Below, piece by piece: positions 1-9,836 of a DNA stretch of 64,000 nucleotides. The DNA is taken from contig CM043944.1 in the NCBI GenBank assembly GCA_014529385.2, positions 47,718,768 to 47,782,767 of the forward strand, given 5' to 3'. The position numbers were made by a program, and so were the translations under genes. Within the stretch, counting starts at the first letter, position 1. Every line of letters starts with the position of its first letter. This DNA comes from Adiantum capillus-veneris. Lineage: Eukaryota; Streptophyta; Polypodiopsida; Polypodiales; Pteridaceae. The notes under the pieces were generated by a model, which saw only the letters and a list, made by a program, of their open reading frames with translations, was not told where the DNA came from and did no database searches.

Positions 1-355
1 GTGAACATATTGCTTTCCTAGTCTTGCTTGGGTGTTTCTGCTAGTAGCCATGGTGTACCCAAAATTATAGGATAAGCATTCACTTGCCTTCATCACAAAA
101 AAGTCAATGAGGCATTCGATACCCATCACCTTCACCTTTACAAACTGAGCTATGCCCAAGCACCTTGCCTTACCATGGTTGGCCATTCTCATCCGTGCAT
201 TTGACTTGACTACCACTTTAGCCCGTGCATCCCTCATAGCAATCTTCATCATGACACATACCTGAGCTCTACCATCGTTGTATGCCTGTACCTACATCTT
301 CTTATCAATAAGCGCATCAAAGAGAGGAAGCACATCCTATGCATTGTTGTTGTGG
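1..355 (-). pseudogene. Ty3/gypsy gag-protease fragment (retropepsin C-terminal part)
   Basis: Read on the minus strand, about 40-355 encodes a stretch ending in AYPIILGTPWLLA, the flap/C-terminal signature of plant Ty3/gypsy retropepsins (family pattern YPIILGRPWL). Upstream in the same direction lie basic residues and KVKVMGIECLIDFFVM, typical of the strand preceding it. There is an in-frame stop near 290 and a one-base frame change just before the AYPII motif. The fragment runs off the window start on its 3' side and on its 5' side abuts repeat R. It is a dead fragment; the DTGA active-site loop is not visible. The family assignment is fairly secure, the exact lineage is not. Confidence 0.65.
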
Positions 356-519
356 ACTTCCTCTACTTATGGACTGTTGATCACCACAAAGTGACTTCAC
401 ACCAAGTTACATAGACGCTCACGGCAATCCCTTTGGATAGATCGGGATCTCATGCAGGTGAGGTGAAGTCGAGAGAACTCAGAAGCAATGGAGTAGCTGA
501 CTTGGGCAGATGTCTCCCT
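355..519. repeat. Repeat R, left part (target of Copia-1)
   Basis: This stretch is closely similar to 7843-7997: both contain CACAAAGTGACTTCACACCA and, further on, TCTCATGCAGGTGAGGTGAA. In this copy the similarity stops at the first base of the Copia-1 LTR and resumes after it at 5643. R is not recognisably coding and its class is unknown. Confidence 0.75.
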
Positions 520-746
520 TGTTACCATATACGTGTGGTAGTGAAGTGTGTGAACACACTAGAACCGTCAGGGAATTTTTTTTCCTCTTCAAGAGGTTTT
601 TCCCCTGTGCATTGTATATACACCCATCAATCTAGGGCCATCTATCTTTCTATTGCACACTAAGTAATACACTCTCTGTTGTGTGTCTTGAGCTTCCTTC
701 ATCTTCTCCAAGCTGTGTGCGTTTCTCTGCAACCCTAATTTCAACA
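520..746 (+). repeat. Copia-1 5' LTR
   Basis: It begins TGTTACCATATAC and ends TTTCAACA directly before the PBS. It matches 5405-5642, 14511-14739 and 22711-22938. A TATA-like TTGTATATAC near 610 could be the promoter core. Confidence 0.92.
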
Positions 747-748
747 AT

Positions 749-760
749 TGGTATCAGAGC
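749..760 (+). other. Primer-binding site, initiator tRNA-Met type
   Basis: TGGTATCAGAGC is complementary to the 3' end of plant initiator tRNA-Met and lies two bases after the LTR, the standard copia arrangement. Confidence 0.93.
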
Positions 761-1114
761 AGGTTGCGTCCTCCCGGGCTTAGTCGCCAGCAGCTCCAGC
801 ACACGCCTGCTCACTTCCTTCACTTTCTGTGAGCTTTGGCGAGCGTTCGCAGGTCGATAAAAACTTTACTTTTGGTGAGCCCATACAGTTTAGTCTGCTC
901 AGATTTCTGATTCGGGCTCATTTCGACCTCCATTTCCACTGCAGCCAGGTCTGCGCAGGCAATTTCGTCATTTTGTGCAAAATTTCTATCAGCGCAAATT
1001 ACTACATAACAGGTCCCATATAGTCTGCTATGGGTTGTTCTATATAGCACGTGCTAGTCTCACTCAGTTTCTCCTCATTTTGGATAGTTTTCACATCAGG
1101 TGCAGATATTTTCC
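761..1114 (+). other. Copia-1 untranslated leader
   Basis: This is the stretch between PBS and gag start. It has no open frame of note and corresponds to 14754-15103 in Copia-2. Confidence 0.7.
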
Positions 1115-2190
1115 ATGGCTGACAACAACACAGTTGTGTTCAAGATGTTTGCTGCTGAGGACATATTGGATGGGGACAATTACCCTATGTGTGCTTACAT
1201 GATGAAACATGTTCTTGTGTCTAAGGGTGTCTGGAATATTGTGCAGGGCATGATGTACGTCTTGGTTCTAAGGATGTAGGCGATGTTGAGGATATTGCAG
1301 GTCTTGCTGCAAGAATTGCTACTATTAGAGTTGTTTTGCCTACGACAGAACAAGCTTGTTGGGATGTAAAGGATGCGCATGCTCATGTGTTGATTGTGTT
1401 GTTCGTGAAGCGCACCATCACTCTTCATATTTGTTCAGCAAAATCTGCAAAACAAGCTTGGGATATTCTAGCAGGTCTTTATGCAAGCCGCAATGAGGCT
1501 AAAATTGCTTTGTTGCGTAAAGAGTTGGAATCGAAGATTATGCATGAGGAAGATGATATGGACACTTTCCTTGGTGGTGTCAAGGATATCAATGAGCAAC
1601 TTATTTCTGCAGCTGAAGTCATTTTAGATAGTTCCCTTGTGCAGACTGTTCTTGATGCCTTACCAGATTCTTACCAGACTTTTGCTAGTACTTAGAGACT
1701 TATGATCCAAGGAAATCCTGAAGTTGTCAAGTTTGATGCATTATGCACATTGTTGTTGCAAGAGTCACTTTCAAGAAAAAACAGGACTAGGCAGCATGCA
1801 GTTGAACAGGCTTTTATTGCTTCTCAAAGAAAGGGTGGTAACATTAATGCAACCACTTTTTATGGTTCTGCTGCGAGTGGAAACAATTATGTTTCTAATG
1901 CTTCTGCTGGCAACAATTCATTTGGAAATTCTGGTGATAAGGGCAAAAAGAAGATGCGTTGCCATTACTCTAAAGCTAATGATCACTTGATCAAGCAGTG
2001 TCCTAAGTTGAAGGCCAAAGAGGTTAAGAAGAAAGAAGAGGGTGGTTCCACTGCAAATGCTGGTTCCACCACAAATGCAACCATTGTTGAGTCTTCTGTG
2101 AAAGGAGATTGTGATGCTGATGTTGATGCAGAATGGGCTTTTAGTGAAGAGTGCACTTACAATCTTGTTGTCCATGATGCATGCATGTAA
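1115..2190 (+). pseudogene. Copia-1 gag (UBN2-type capsid, zinc knuckle)
   Basis: An ATG at 1115 starts MADNNTVVFKMFAAEDILDG, followed by a DGDNYPMW-like motif of copia capsids (here with Cys for Trp). Relative to Copia-2 one T is missing near 1247, which shifts the frame; the main capsid helices continue from 1336. A TAG at 1693-1695 replaces a Trp codon that is intact in Copia-2. The nucleocapsid knuckle near 1953-1995 reads CHYSKANDHLIKQC, so the second Cys of CX2CX4HX4C is Ser. A TAA at 2188 separates gag from protease. The role would have been assembly of virus-like particles; this copy cannot make it. Confidence 0.85.
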
Positions 2191-5100
2191 GTTGGTGCAG
2201 ATTCACATTTGTGGTATTTCGGTAGTGGTACTACAAAGCACATTACCTCACATCGTGAATTGTTCACCTCTCTCGAGTTTGTCCCTCATGGGAATTCAGT
2301 CACTTGTGCCAATGGAAGTTCCTTCACACTTGTTGATGTACTTTATGTACCTGGGATCAAGAAGAATCTTTTATCTATATCTGCACTTGCTAGACTTGGA
2401 CTTGTAGTCAAATTTGTGGATGACAGACGTACAGTTCATGATCTCAATTTTGGTGATGAAATTGTTGCACCTAGCCTTTTGTGCCGTGGGCTGTATAAGC
2501 TCCCTTTGTATGACAAGTGTGGACAAAATTTTACAAATGCAGTTGCAAATTCAAGGGTTGTTTCAAATGCAAAATTGTGGCATGCACGTTTTGGGCATCT
2601 GAATTTTGCCAGTTTGTTGCATTTGCAAAAATCTGATATGGTTGCTTCTTTGCCGCCTCTTGAAGCACCTGTCAAACATGTTTGTGAGGGCTGTATTTTG
2701 GGTAAAATGCAGCGTTCTTAGTTTCCAAAGGATGGTTCAGTTAGGGCCACATGCAGGTTGCAGCTTGTGCATAGTGATGTTTGTGGACCCATGCAAACTC
2801 CGTCCTTGGGCAATTACCTTTACTTCGTGACTTTCATTGATGATTACTCCAGGCATGCATGGGTTTTTTTTGCTTAAAGCGAAGTCTGAAGTTTTTATGT
2901 GCTTCAAACAATTTCTGGCTATGGTTGAAAATGTATCGAAATGTACTATGGGTACCGTCCGTTCCGATCGAGGGGGGGAGTATATGTCTCATGAACTTAA
3001 TGCATTTCTGGCTAGTCATGGGATAAAACACCAATGTACAGTGCCTTATAAACCTCAACAAAATGGTGTTGCTGAGAGGAAAAACATGTCGCTTACGAAA
3101 ATGGCAAGATGTATGGTCAAAAGTCAAGCTTTGCCGCATTCTTTTTGGCTTGAGGCCATTATGTGTGCCACTTATGTACTTAACAGGTGTCCTATGAAAG
3201 CTTTGTAGTCTATTACTCCATATGAAGCATGGCATGATAGAATGCCTTCTATTGAGCACATGCGTGTTTTTGGATGTTTGGCATATGCTTTGGTGTCACA
3301 AAAACAACGCATAAAATTAGATGATAAGACTGTCAAATGTATTTTGGTTGGTTATAGTGCTGAAAGCAAAGGTTACAGGTTGTATCATCCACAAACAAAG
3401 CGTATTCTGGTTTCATTGGATGTTGCGTTTGTGGAAGATTCTATTCAGCCCTTGCTGTCATGTACTAGAGACAATAATGTAAGCTCACAGGACATTTATG
3501 ACACTTTGTTGTCTCTTTTCAGTGGTGGAAATATGAATGTAAATTCCAATGAGGAAAATGTACAGCCTATGGGAGTTTTCAAAAATGTTACAGATCAGCC
3601 TATTACTGATGCAGATGTACATGATGTACTTGATGAGGAAAGGGCTAAAAATGAGCAGGCTAGAGGTATGTCAAAATGGCTGATGCATACATTGCGTACA
3701 GTAAATTGGATGCATCTTTGTCTAGTCGTACTCGTTAAGGCTCTAGCCATGCATCTTATTCATCAGATTGTTATGCTTTGGCTGTGTCTAGCTTACCTGA
3801 TGTTGAGGAACCTCTATCTTTTGATGAAGCACAAAATTCGAAAAATTGGATGGCTGCCATGCAATCAGAATATGATGCACTTATAGAAAATGACACATGG
3901 ACTTTATGTGATTTGCCTCCTGGCAAAAAGGCCATTGGTACAAAGTGGGTTTACAAGTTGAAACGCAAGGCGGATGGTGAGATCGATCCCCATAAGGCTC
4001 GACTTGTTGCAAAGGGTTATGCACAACAAAAAGGCATATATTATGAAGAGACTTTTGCTCCCCACTGTGCATTTTCTATGTGCATTGGCAACTCATCTTG
4101 GTTGGGATGTACATCAATCAGACATTGTTACTGCTTTCTTGAATGGTGACATATGTGAGGAAGTTTATGTAACGCAGCCTCGCGGTTTTGTCAAGAAAGG
4201 ACAAGAGGACAAAGTGTGAAGATGTAAGAAGTCTTTGTATGGGTTGAAGCAATCTCCTCGTGTTTGGTATGAGAAAACCGACACTCATTTGGTCAAACGA
4301 GGCTTTTGTAACAGTCCAACAGAAAGCACATTGTATGTAAAGCGTGAGGGTGATTTACTTCTCATTGTGGTTCTTTATGTAGATGATTTGCTGATCATTG
4401 GATCAAATGAGAGACATATTGTTGAATTTAAGGCTGATTTGAATGCTACTTTCAAGATGAAAGATTTGGGGCTGTTGCATCATTACTTGGGTATACAGTT
4501 TAAGTAGTGTGATGGTAGTATTGCCTTGTGTCAGAAAAGTTACATAGAGACATTGCTATGTAAGTTTGGACTTGAGGGTTGCAAACCTATTGCCACTCCC
4601 ATGGAAACATGTTTAAAATTAAGTCTTCATGATACTGGTGATCCTGCAGATGTCACTCTTGACCAAACTGATGTTGGATGCCTCATTTATTTCTGCAACA
4701 CGAGGCCGGCAAATTTATTTCTGCAACACGAGGTCTCATAGATCAACAAATTTATGCATAGCCCAGGGTCTAAGCATTGGCAGGCTGCCAAGAAGATTTT
4801 CCGCTACCTTAGTGGCCCTTTACATCTTGGCTTGTTTTATCCCAAGGGGGGATCATTGCTGCCAGACTTACATGATTTTTCGGACTCAAATTGGGCTGGT
4901 TGTTTTGGCACGTGAGTGTCCACAAGTGTTTTTTGTTTCATGCTTGGCAATTCATGTATATCATGGTTGAGCAAGAAGCAACATACCATGGCCACTTCGA
5001 GTTGTGAGGCTGAGTACAGGGAAGTCTTCACAGCTGTATGGCTGAGACGTCTTATGGCTGATTTGGGTGTTGGACAGGACATTGTCAACACTATCTACAC

Positions 5101-5329
5101 TCATAGTCAGAGCGCATTGGCAGTTGCAAGGAAACCAATTTTTCATGCTCGCACAAAGCACATTGAGGTGCATTACCACTATGTCAGGGAGAGGCTCTCC
5201 GGAGGAGAGATCAGCTTGGCTTATGTGCCAACACAGGACAACCTTACAGATCTTTTCACAAAGGCATTGTTTCATGAGAAGCTTGAAGCTTTCCGCAAAG
5301 CTTTGGGCTTACTCCCCTTTGTGGACTGA
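2191..5329 (+). pseudogene. Copia-1 pol (protease, integrase, RT, RNase H)
   Basis: Domains appear in copia order. Protease at about 2206-2420 has YFGSGTTKH, so the catalytic Asp of DSG is Gly. GAG_pre-integrase (LWHARFGHLN...CEGCILGK) is at 2575-2705. The integrase core is at about 2770-3240, with HSDVCGP, SDRGGEY and QNGVAER. RT at about 3840-4510 has GTKWVYKLKRK, TAFLNGD, LYGLKQSP and YVDD (4376-4387). RNase H at about 4960-5329 has SSCEAEY and ends LGLLPFVD. Lesions include TAG at 2719 and 3206, a frame change at the T-run near 2868, loss of a block after FAP near 4063, TGA near 4217, TAG at 4505 (a Gln codon in Copia-2) and a small tandem duplication at 4683-4735. It is nonfunctional. 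Confidence 0.9.
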
Positions 5330-5394
5330 TCATGTCCTCAGGGCATGGCACTTCCCTTTACTCATGTGCCAGCTCTCGTTCACCGTATCACTCT

Positions 5395-5402
5395 AGGGGG
5401 GA
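5395..5402 (+). other. Copia-1 polypurine tract
   Basis: AGGGGGGA just upstream of the 3' LTR is the expected plus-strand primer site. The same tract sits at 22701-22708 in Copia-2. Confidence 0.8.
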
Positions 5403-5404
5403 TT

Positions 5405-5642
5405 TGTTACCATATACATGTGGTAGGGATGTGTGTGGACACACTAGGACCGCCGGGGCATTTTTTTCCTCTTTAGGAGGTTCCCCCCCCCCCCCCCCCC
5501 CCGTGCATTGTATATACGCCCATCACTCTAGGGCCATCTATATTTCCATTGCACACTAAGTAATACACTCTTTGTTGTGTGCCTGGAGCTTCCTTCGTCT
5601 TCTCCAAGCTGTGTGCGTTTCTTTGCAACCCTAATTTCAATA
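5405..5642 (+). repeat. Copia-1 3' LTR with C-run
   Basis: It matches the 5' LTR but carries a 20-base C run at 5483-5502, where the sister LTRs have short C/T stretches, and ends TTTCAATA rather than CA. The sequence following it continues repeat R. Confidence 0.9.
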
Positions 5643-6027
<385 letters not shown>

Positions 6028-7842
6028 ATTTAAAAAAAAATAGATGACGGGTTTTTTTTTCACCACCCGGGGTGGCTAATTTTTGACTTGGCTGCCTTTG
6101 TATATATTGCCCCTTGGCAACACACCCTAGATATGATTTTTTAGCACTAGGCTATTGCTTAGTGGAGCTGAGGCCTTATAGCGGGTCTACTGATCGATCA
6201 TGTGGAACCATTCCCTTAACTGGGTCCCTGCCTTGCCACTTAGTAAACTCTCAATTTGTGTATAGCTTTAGGACCTGGATGTAGTACATAATGGCATATC
6301 ACGCTCAGTATTCTGCCAAAACCGGCTTCTCTCTCTCGTGCACTCTCTCTGTGCTTAGTGCTTGTACAAACCATCACCTGTCTAACCTAATCTCTTGTAG
6401 AGGGTTATCATGTAGGCTGCCTCGCTTATTCCTAGCAAGATGTGCTGAGCCGATCGTGCTAATCGAGTGGATTCACTTGACAGGGCATCCCTTAATACCT
6501 CCACCTGTTCGACCTTCTATACAAGGAGGTGAGGGTTGCTTTGCCCCTCACTTAGCCTTGATTTTGTGTTATGCATGTGTATGAGAAAGTTGTGAGAGAG
6601 CCTTTTTACTTACTCAGTGTGGTGCTATGGGGTTGGTTGAACATGGTGCGTCGTCTCATGTCAATAAATTGCCGTGCTGCCTCTATTATGCAAAATATCA
6701 TTTTGAGTTTTATCTTTTCTGCACTGACCAAATGGGGTCATATTTTTTGAGTATTATGTCATTTTTAACTTAGCTTATTAGGAAGGTTTTTTAACTCCCG
6801 TTCGTTTTTAGCATCTTACTAACAGCACACAGGTTTTTTCATACAATATGAAGTTGTTGATATAATGGACATCTCTTAGAAGTATTGGATAAAATTTTTT
6901 AGGGATCCATTTGGTAATTGTAATGCTAAATTGACTCAACACCTCCTCATGAGGTGGCAGGCCACCGAACTGACTCCATTAAGTATAATTACGTTGTAGA
7001 CAAGTTTTTTTTGCACTAGCTCAAAAATGAGGTCTCATGTTTTTGGAACTATGTACCATTATTGGTTTAGCATAATCTTTTAAACACTCGCGTATTTTCT
7101 GCATCATACGGTCTGATTCACAATTGTTGTTGGAACTATTGAATGTAGGTATCTCATGGGTATACTTGGTTGTTTTCCCATGAAACCTTTGTGAAATTAT
7201 GGGGCGAATTCACTTTCTTACCTAGCTAAGTAGGCTGCTAATCTTCAATGCATTATGCTACTATGCAGTAGCTTAAGATCGTAATTAGGATCTGGTTACA
7301 CATATCACACTGAGCTCGTGGGGGTATTTGATATTTTGAAAAAGGAAGTTGAGTTTATGCTACCTCGCCCACATGTTTGGTTGAAAAGAATATAGGTTTG
7401 ATGCATTATATGTTGTGGTTTATGCATAGGCCGAGCAAGCTGCTAAAAAGGTTTTTTCTTAGTTGTTATGTTCTATCCGACCTATGGGGATGGGCTACTG
7501 GCTGCTAAAAAGGTTTTTCCTTAGTTGTTGTGTTCTGTCCAACTTATGGGGATGGGCTATTGCATACAGTTTGGATTCTAATTAAAAAAGAGGCATGTTA
7601 CCTCATTCACTTAATTGGTTTTGATAAATTTTTAGATTAAACTATGATATGGAAAATTAAGGCTACATTTTTTACATTCAATAAAAAAATTGAGACTAAA
7701 TTGGGGGTAAGACACTTGGATCAGAAGGGGTGGTGGCTTTTATTATAAGGATTATATGTATTTAAATAGATACCTAAGGCCTTATAAAAATTGGGGACAT
7801 ACTAACCTTATCTATAACTACAATAAAGCACTTGGATCTTCC
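6028..7842. other. Unassigned noncoding stretch
   Basis: I see no credible coding region, LTR pair or PBS. It holds the 62-bp tandem duplication listed separately. It may be old, decayed repeat DNA. Confidence 0.5.
7439..7562. repeat. Two-copy 62-bp tandem duplication
   Basis: GCTGCTAAAAAGGTTTTT starts both 7439 and 7501, and each copy ends with GGGGATGGGCTAYTG. Differences are a few, mostly C/T and A/G changes, suggesting a fairly old local duplication. Confidence 0.85.
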
Positions 7843-8045
7843 TCTACTTGTAGACTTCTGAAGCACCACAAAGTGACTTCACACCAAGTTACATGGACGT
7901 CCATGAGAATCCCTTTGGACTGATCGGGGTCTCATGCAGGTGAGGTGAAGCTGAGAGAACTCAGAAGCAGCGGAGTAATTGACTTGGATAGATGTCCCCC
8001 CTTTTGTACTTGTGCTGCACAGACACATTTTGCTATCCCAAAACT
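7843..8045. repeat. Repeat R, uninterrupted copy (empty site for Copia-1)
   Basis: Collinear with 355-519 followed directly by 5643-5690. It passes through GATGTCCCCCCTTTTGTA with no LTR element between, so it shows the pre-insertion structure of the Copia-1 target. Confidence 0.8.
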
Positions 8046-9835
8046 TCAGTCTAACATTAGGGAAAGTTTGAGGTCTCGAATTCGCCTTGTAAGAAATAGT
8101 AGAGAGAGAAAATACCTTTTATTTTTTAAAATATAAATCTTTGGGAATATGTCTCTTTCCCAAAAATTCTCCCTCGCAATGCACCATTTTTCTTTTTTAG
8201 TCCAAATTTCAAGTTTCCCTCTGTTCATTTTGTCCTTTCTCTATATCTTTCTCTGCACCAACTCATAATTTTTTTATATTATCTCTATGAATCCTGTTAA
8301 AAGAGGTATCTATAATCTCCACGTTGAGTTGAGAAATGAATATTTCCCTCTCCAAAAAAAGAATAGGCTTTGTGAAACTCTCCTTCTGCCATAGAAGCAT
8401 TGAGATTAGAACAAAAGAACCACATTGACATATGGACAGATGGTAGGTTGTATCTCAAAGACCCCATCACCAAATGAATCCCACCATTTTTCAAGTATTT
8501 TTCACTGATAATATTTGTAGGAGATGGTATGAAAGGGCTATTAGGCTATACAAAAAACCTTACAGCAGAGAGGGACATTTTTAAGCTGAAAAATGATTTG
8601 CTAGTATAGTTCAAAGATTCTCTTAATCATTAGCTTCAAGAAATCAAGGAGAAGTTAAAGAACCTCCAATCATTGTTGAATAAAGTCAAAAGAAAGAGAA
8701 CAATGCTTGAGCTTGGACAAAGACAAAGAAAGTTGAAGAATATTGAGAGTCTCAAGCGAGGAGGTGGAGGCTGCAACAGAAGAATCAAAGCAATGAGGTA
8801 AAATTGATTTTGTTAATCAAATTATTATTTGTCTTGCAAGTTGGTATCTTTGGGTTCTATAGTCTTTCCTTGTGTTTAACTTAGGTCCTTAGTCATTCAG
8901 ACTGTTCACAAGGAAACATGAGAGATGCATCACAATTATTTTGTGAAGTGATTTGTTGTTGGTGACAACATATTAGATGAAAGAAGATTTAGGGTTGCTA
9001 GGTGGAAATGCAACAATGAATTTTTGTAAAGCTCTACTTTGGACAAAGATGAAGTTCAACACTCTGGACAAATTTGGAATCAATAGGGCAGGTTACCGAA
9101 AGTTATTCAAGTTCATCAATAGAAACTTGAAGCAATAAAGAGTGAAGGGGTCCTTCCTTCCAAAGCCATCAATTTTTCAACAGGCTAGGCTCAAAATTAA
9201 TTCCAAGGTCATGGAGATGCTTTGAGAGTCTTTCCACATCAATGGCATATATCTTGGCAAGAACAAAGACCCCAAGTTTAACTCTTTCAACAATCTGTTC
9301 TTTGACTTGAGAACTTTGTAGAGGGCAATGATAAAATCGAGGAATCTTCAACGTACTTAGATGAATGGGCAAGCCATTTTTGTCATCAAATTAGATGAGG
9401 GTGAAATTGTGAAGGGTAGAAAGCTGGAGAGAGTATTAATATCCCTCATGAATAGAGCTCTTCATACCACAGACGAAAAAAACCCTAAAATTTTTAATGT
9501 GTAGTTAGAGAAGAACATTTGGTGATTGGGCGCTTTTGAGATTGATAGTGAAGATTTCAATGTGTTGAATTGGGTATTCCACCACACTAGTATCCTTACA
9601 ATCAAAGGACAACACTCTCGCTAAATACTTTTCTCCGTAAGCATTGAGTCTGAAGAACGGTTGCAAATCAGCTTTGAATATTGCATGAAGCACTCATGAT
9701 GATGAAGCTCTCTCACAGACAACCAATTACTATTTTTTATTGGTCTATATTATCAATGAATAGAGATAAGTTTAATATAAATAGTAAGATGGGTATTTGG
9801 CCATGGGTATCTGGTTAATTGTTCTGAGCCCTAAC
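8046..9835. other. Unassigned stretch with weak, ambiguous coding signal
   Basis: Short open frames occur on both strands. On plus, about 8640-8800 encodes a Lys/Leu-rich, coiled-coil-like segment ending near a GT that could be a splice donor. On minus, 9169-9372 and 9505-9693 are open for 67 and 62 residues. None carries a motif I recognise, and both strands are comparably open, so I do not call a gene. It could be a decayed host exon or transposon remnant. Confidence 0.35.
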
Positions 9836-9836
9836 A
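9600..9836 (-). repeat. Possible LTR start adjoining Copia-H (unpaired)
   Basis: On the minus strand TGTTAGGGCTCAGAACAATT begins at 9836 directly after the truncated RT, with a TATA-like TATTTATATTAAAC about 50 bases on. I find no second copy at the other end of H, so this may be a decayed 3' LTR or an unrelated junction; the left limit is arbitrary. Confidence 0.3.

Larger units (their letters stand above)
520..5642 (+). mobile_element. Copia-1: Ty1/copia LTR retrotransposon, decayed full-length copy
   Basis: Two direct LTRs (520-746 and 5405-5642) flank a tRNA-iMet-type primer-binding site, gag, protease, integrase, RT and RNase H in copia order, and a purine-rich tract before the 3' LTR. 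The element sits inside repeat R, and an unsplit R copy at 7843-8045 gives an independent view of both insertion boundaries. Flanking 5-mers (tccct before, ccccc after) fit a decayed target-site duplication. Copia-2 belongs to the same family. Coding is wrecked by stops, frameshifts and a deletion in RT, so the copy is not autonomous. Confidence 0.93.

Noticed and set aside
8640-8800. Possible host exon with coiled-coil composition and splice-donor-like end
   Set aside because: No recognisable domain, no matching acceptor or downstream exon, and the region is open on both strands.
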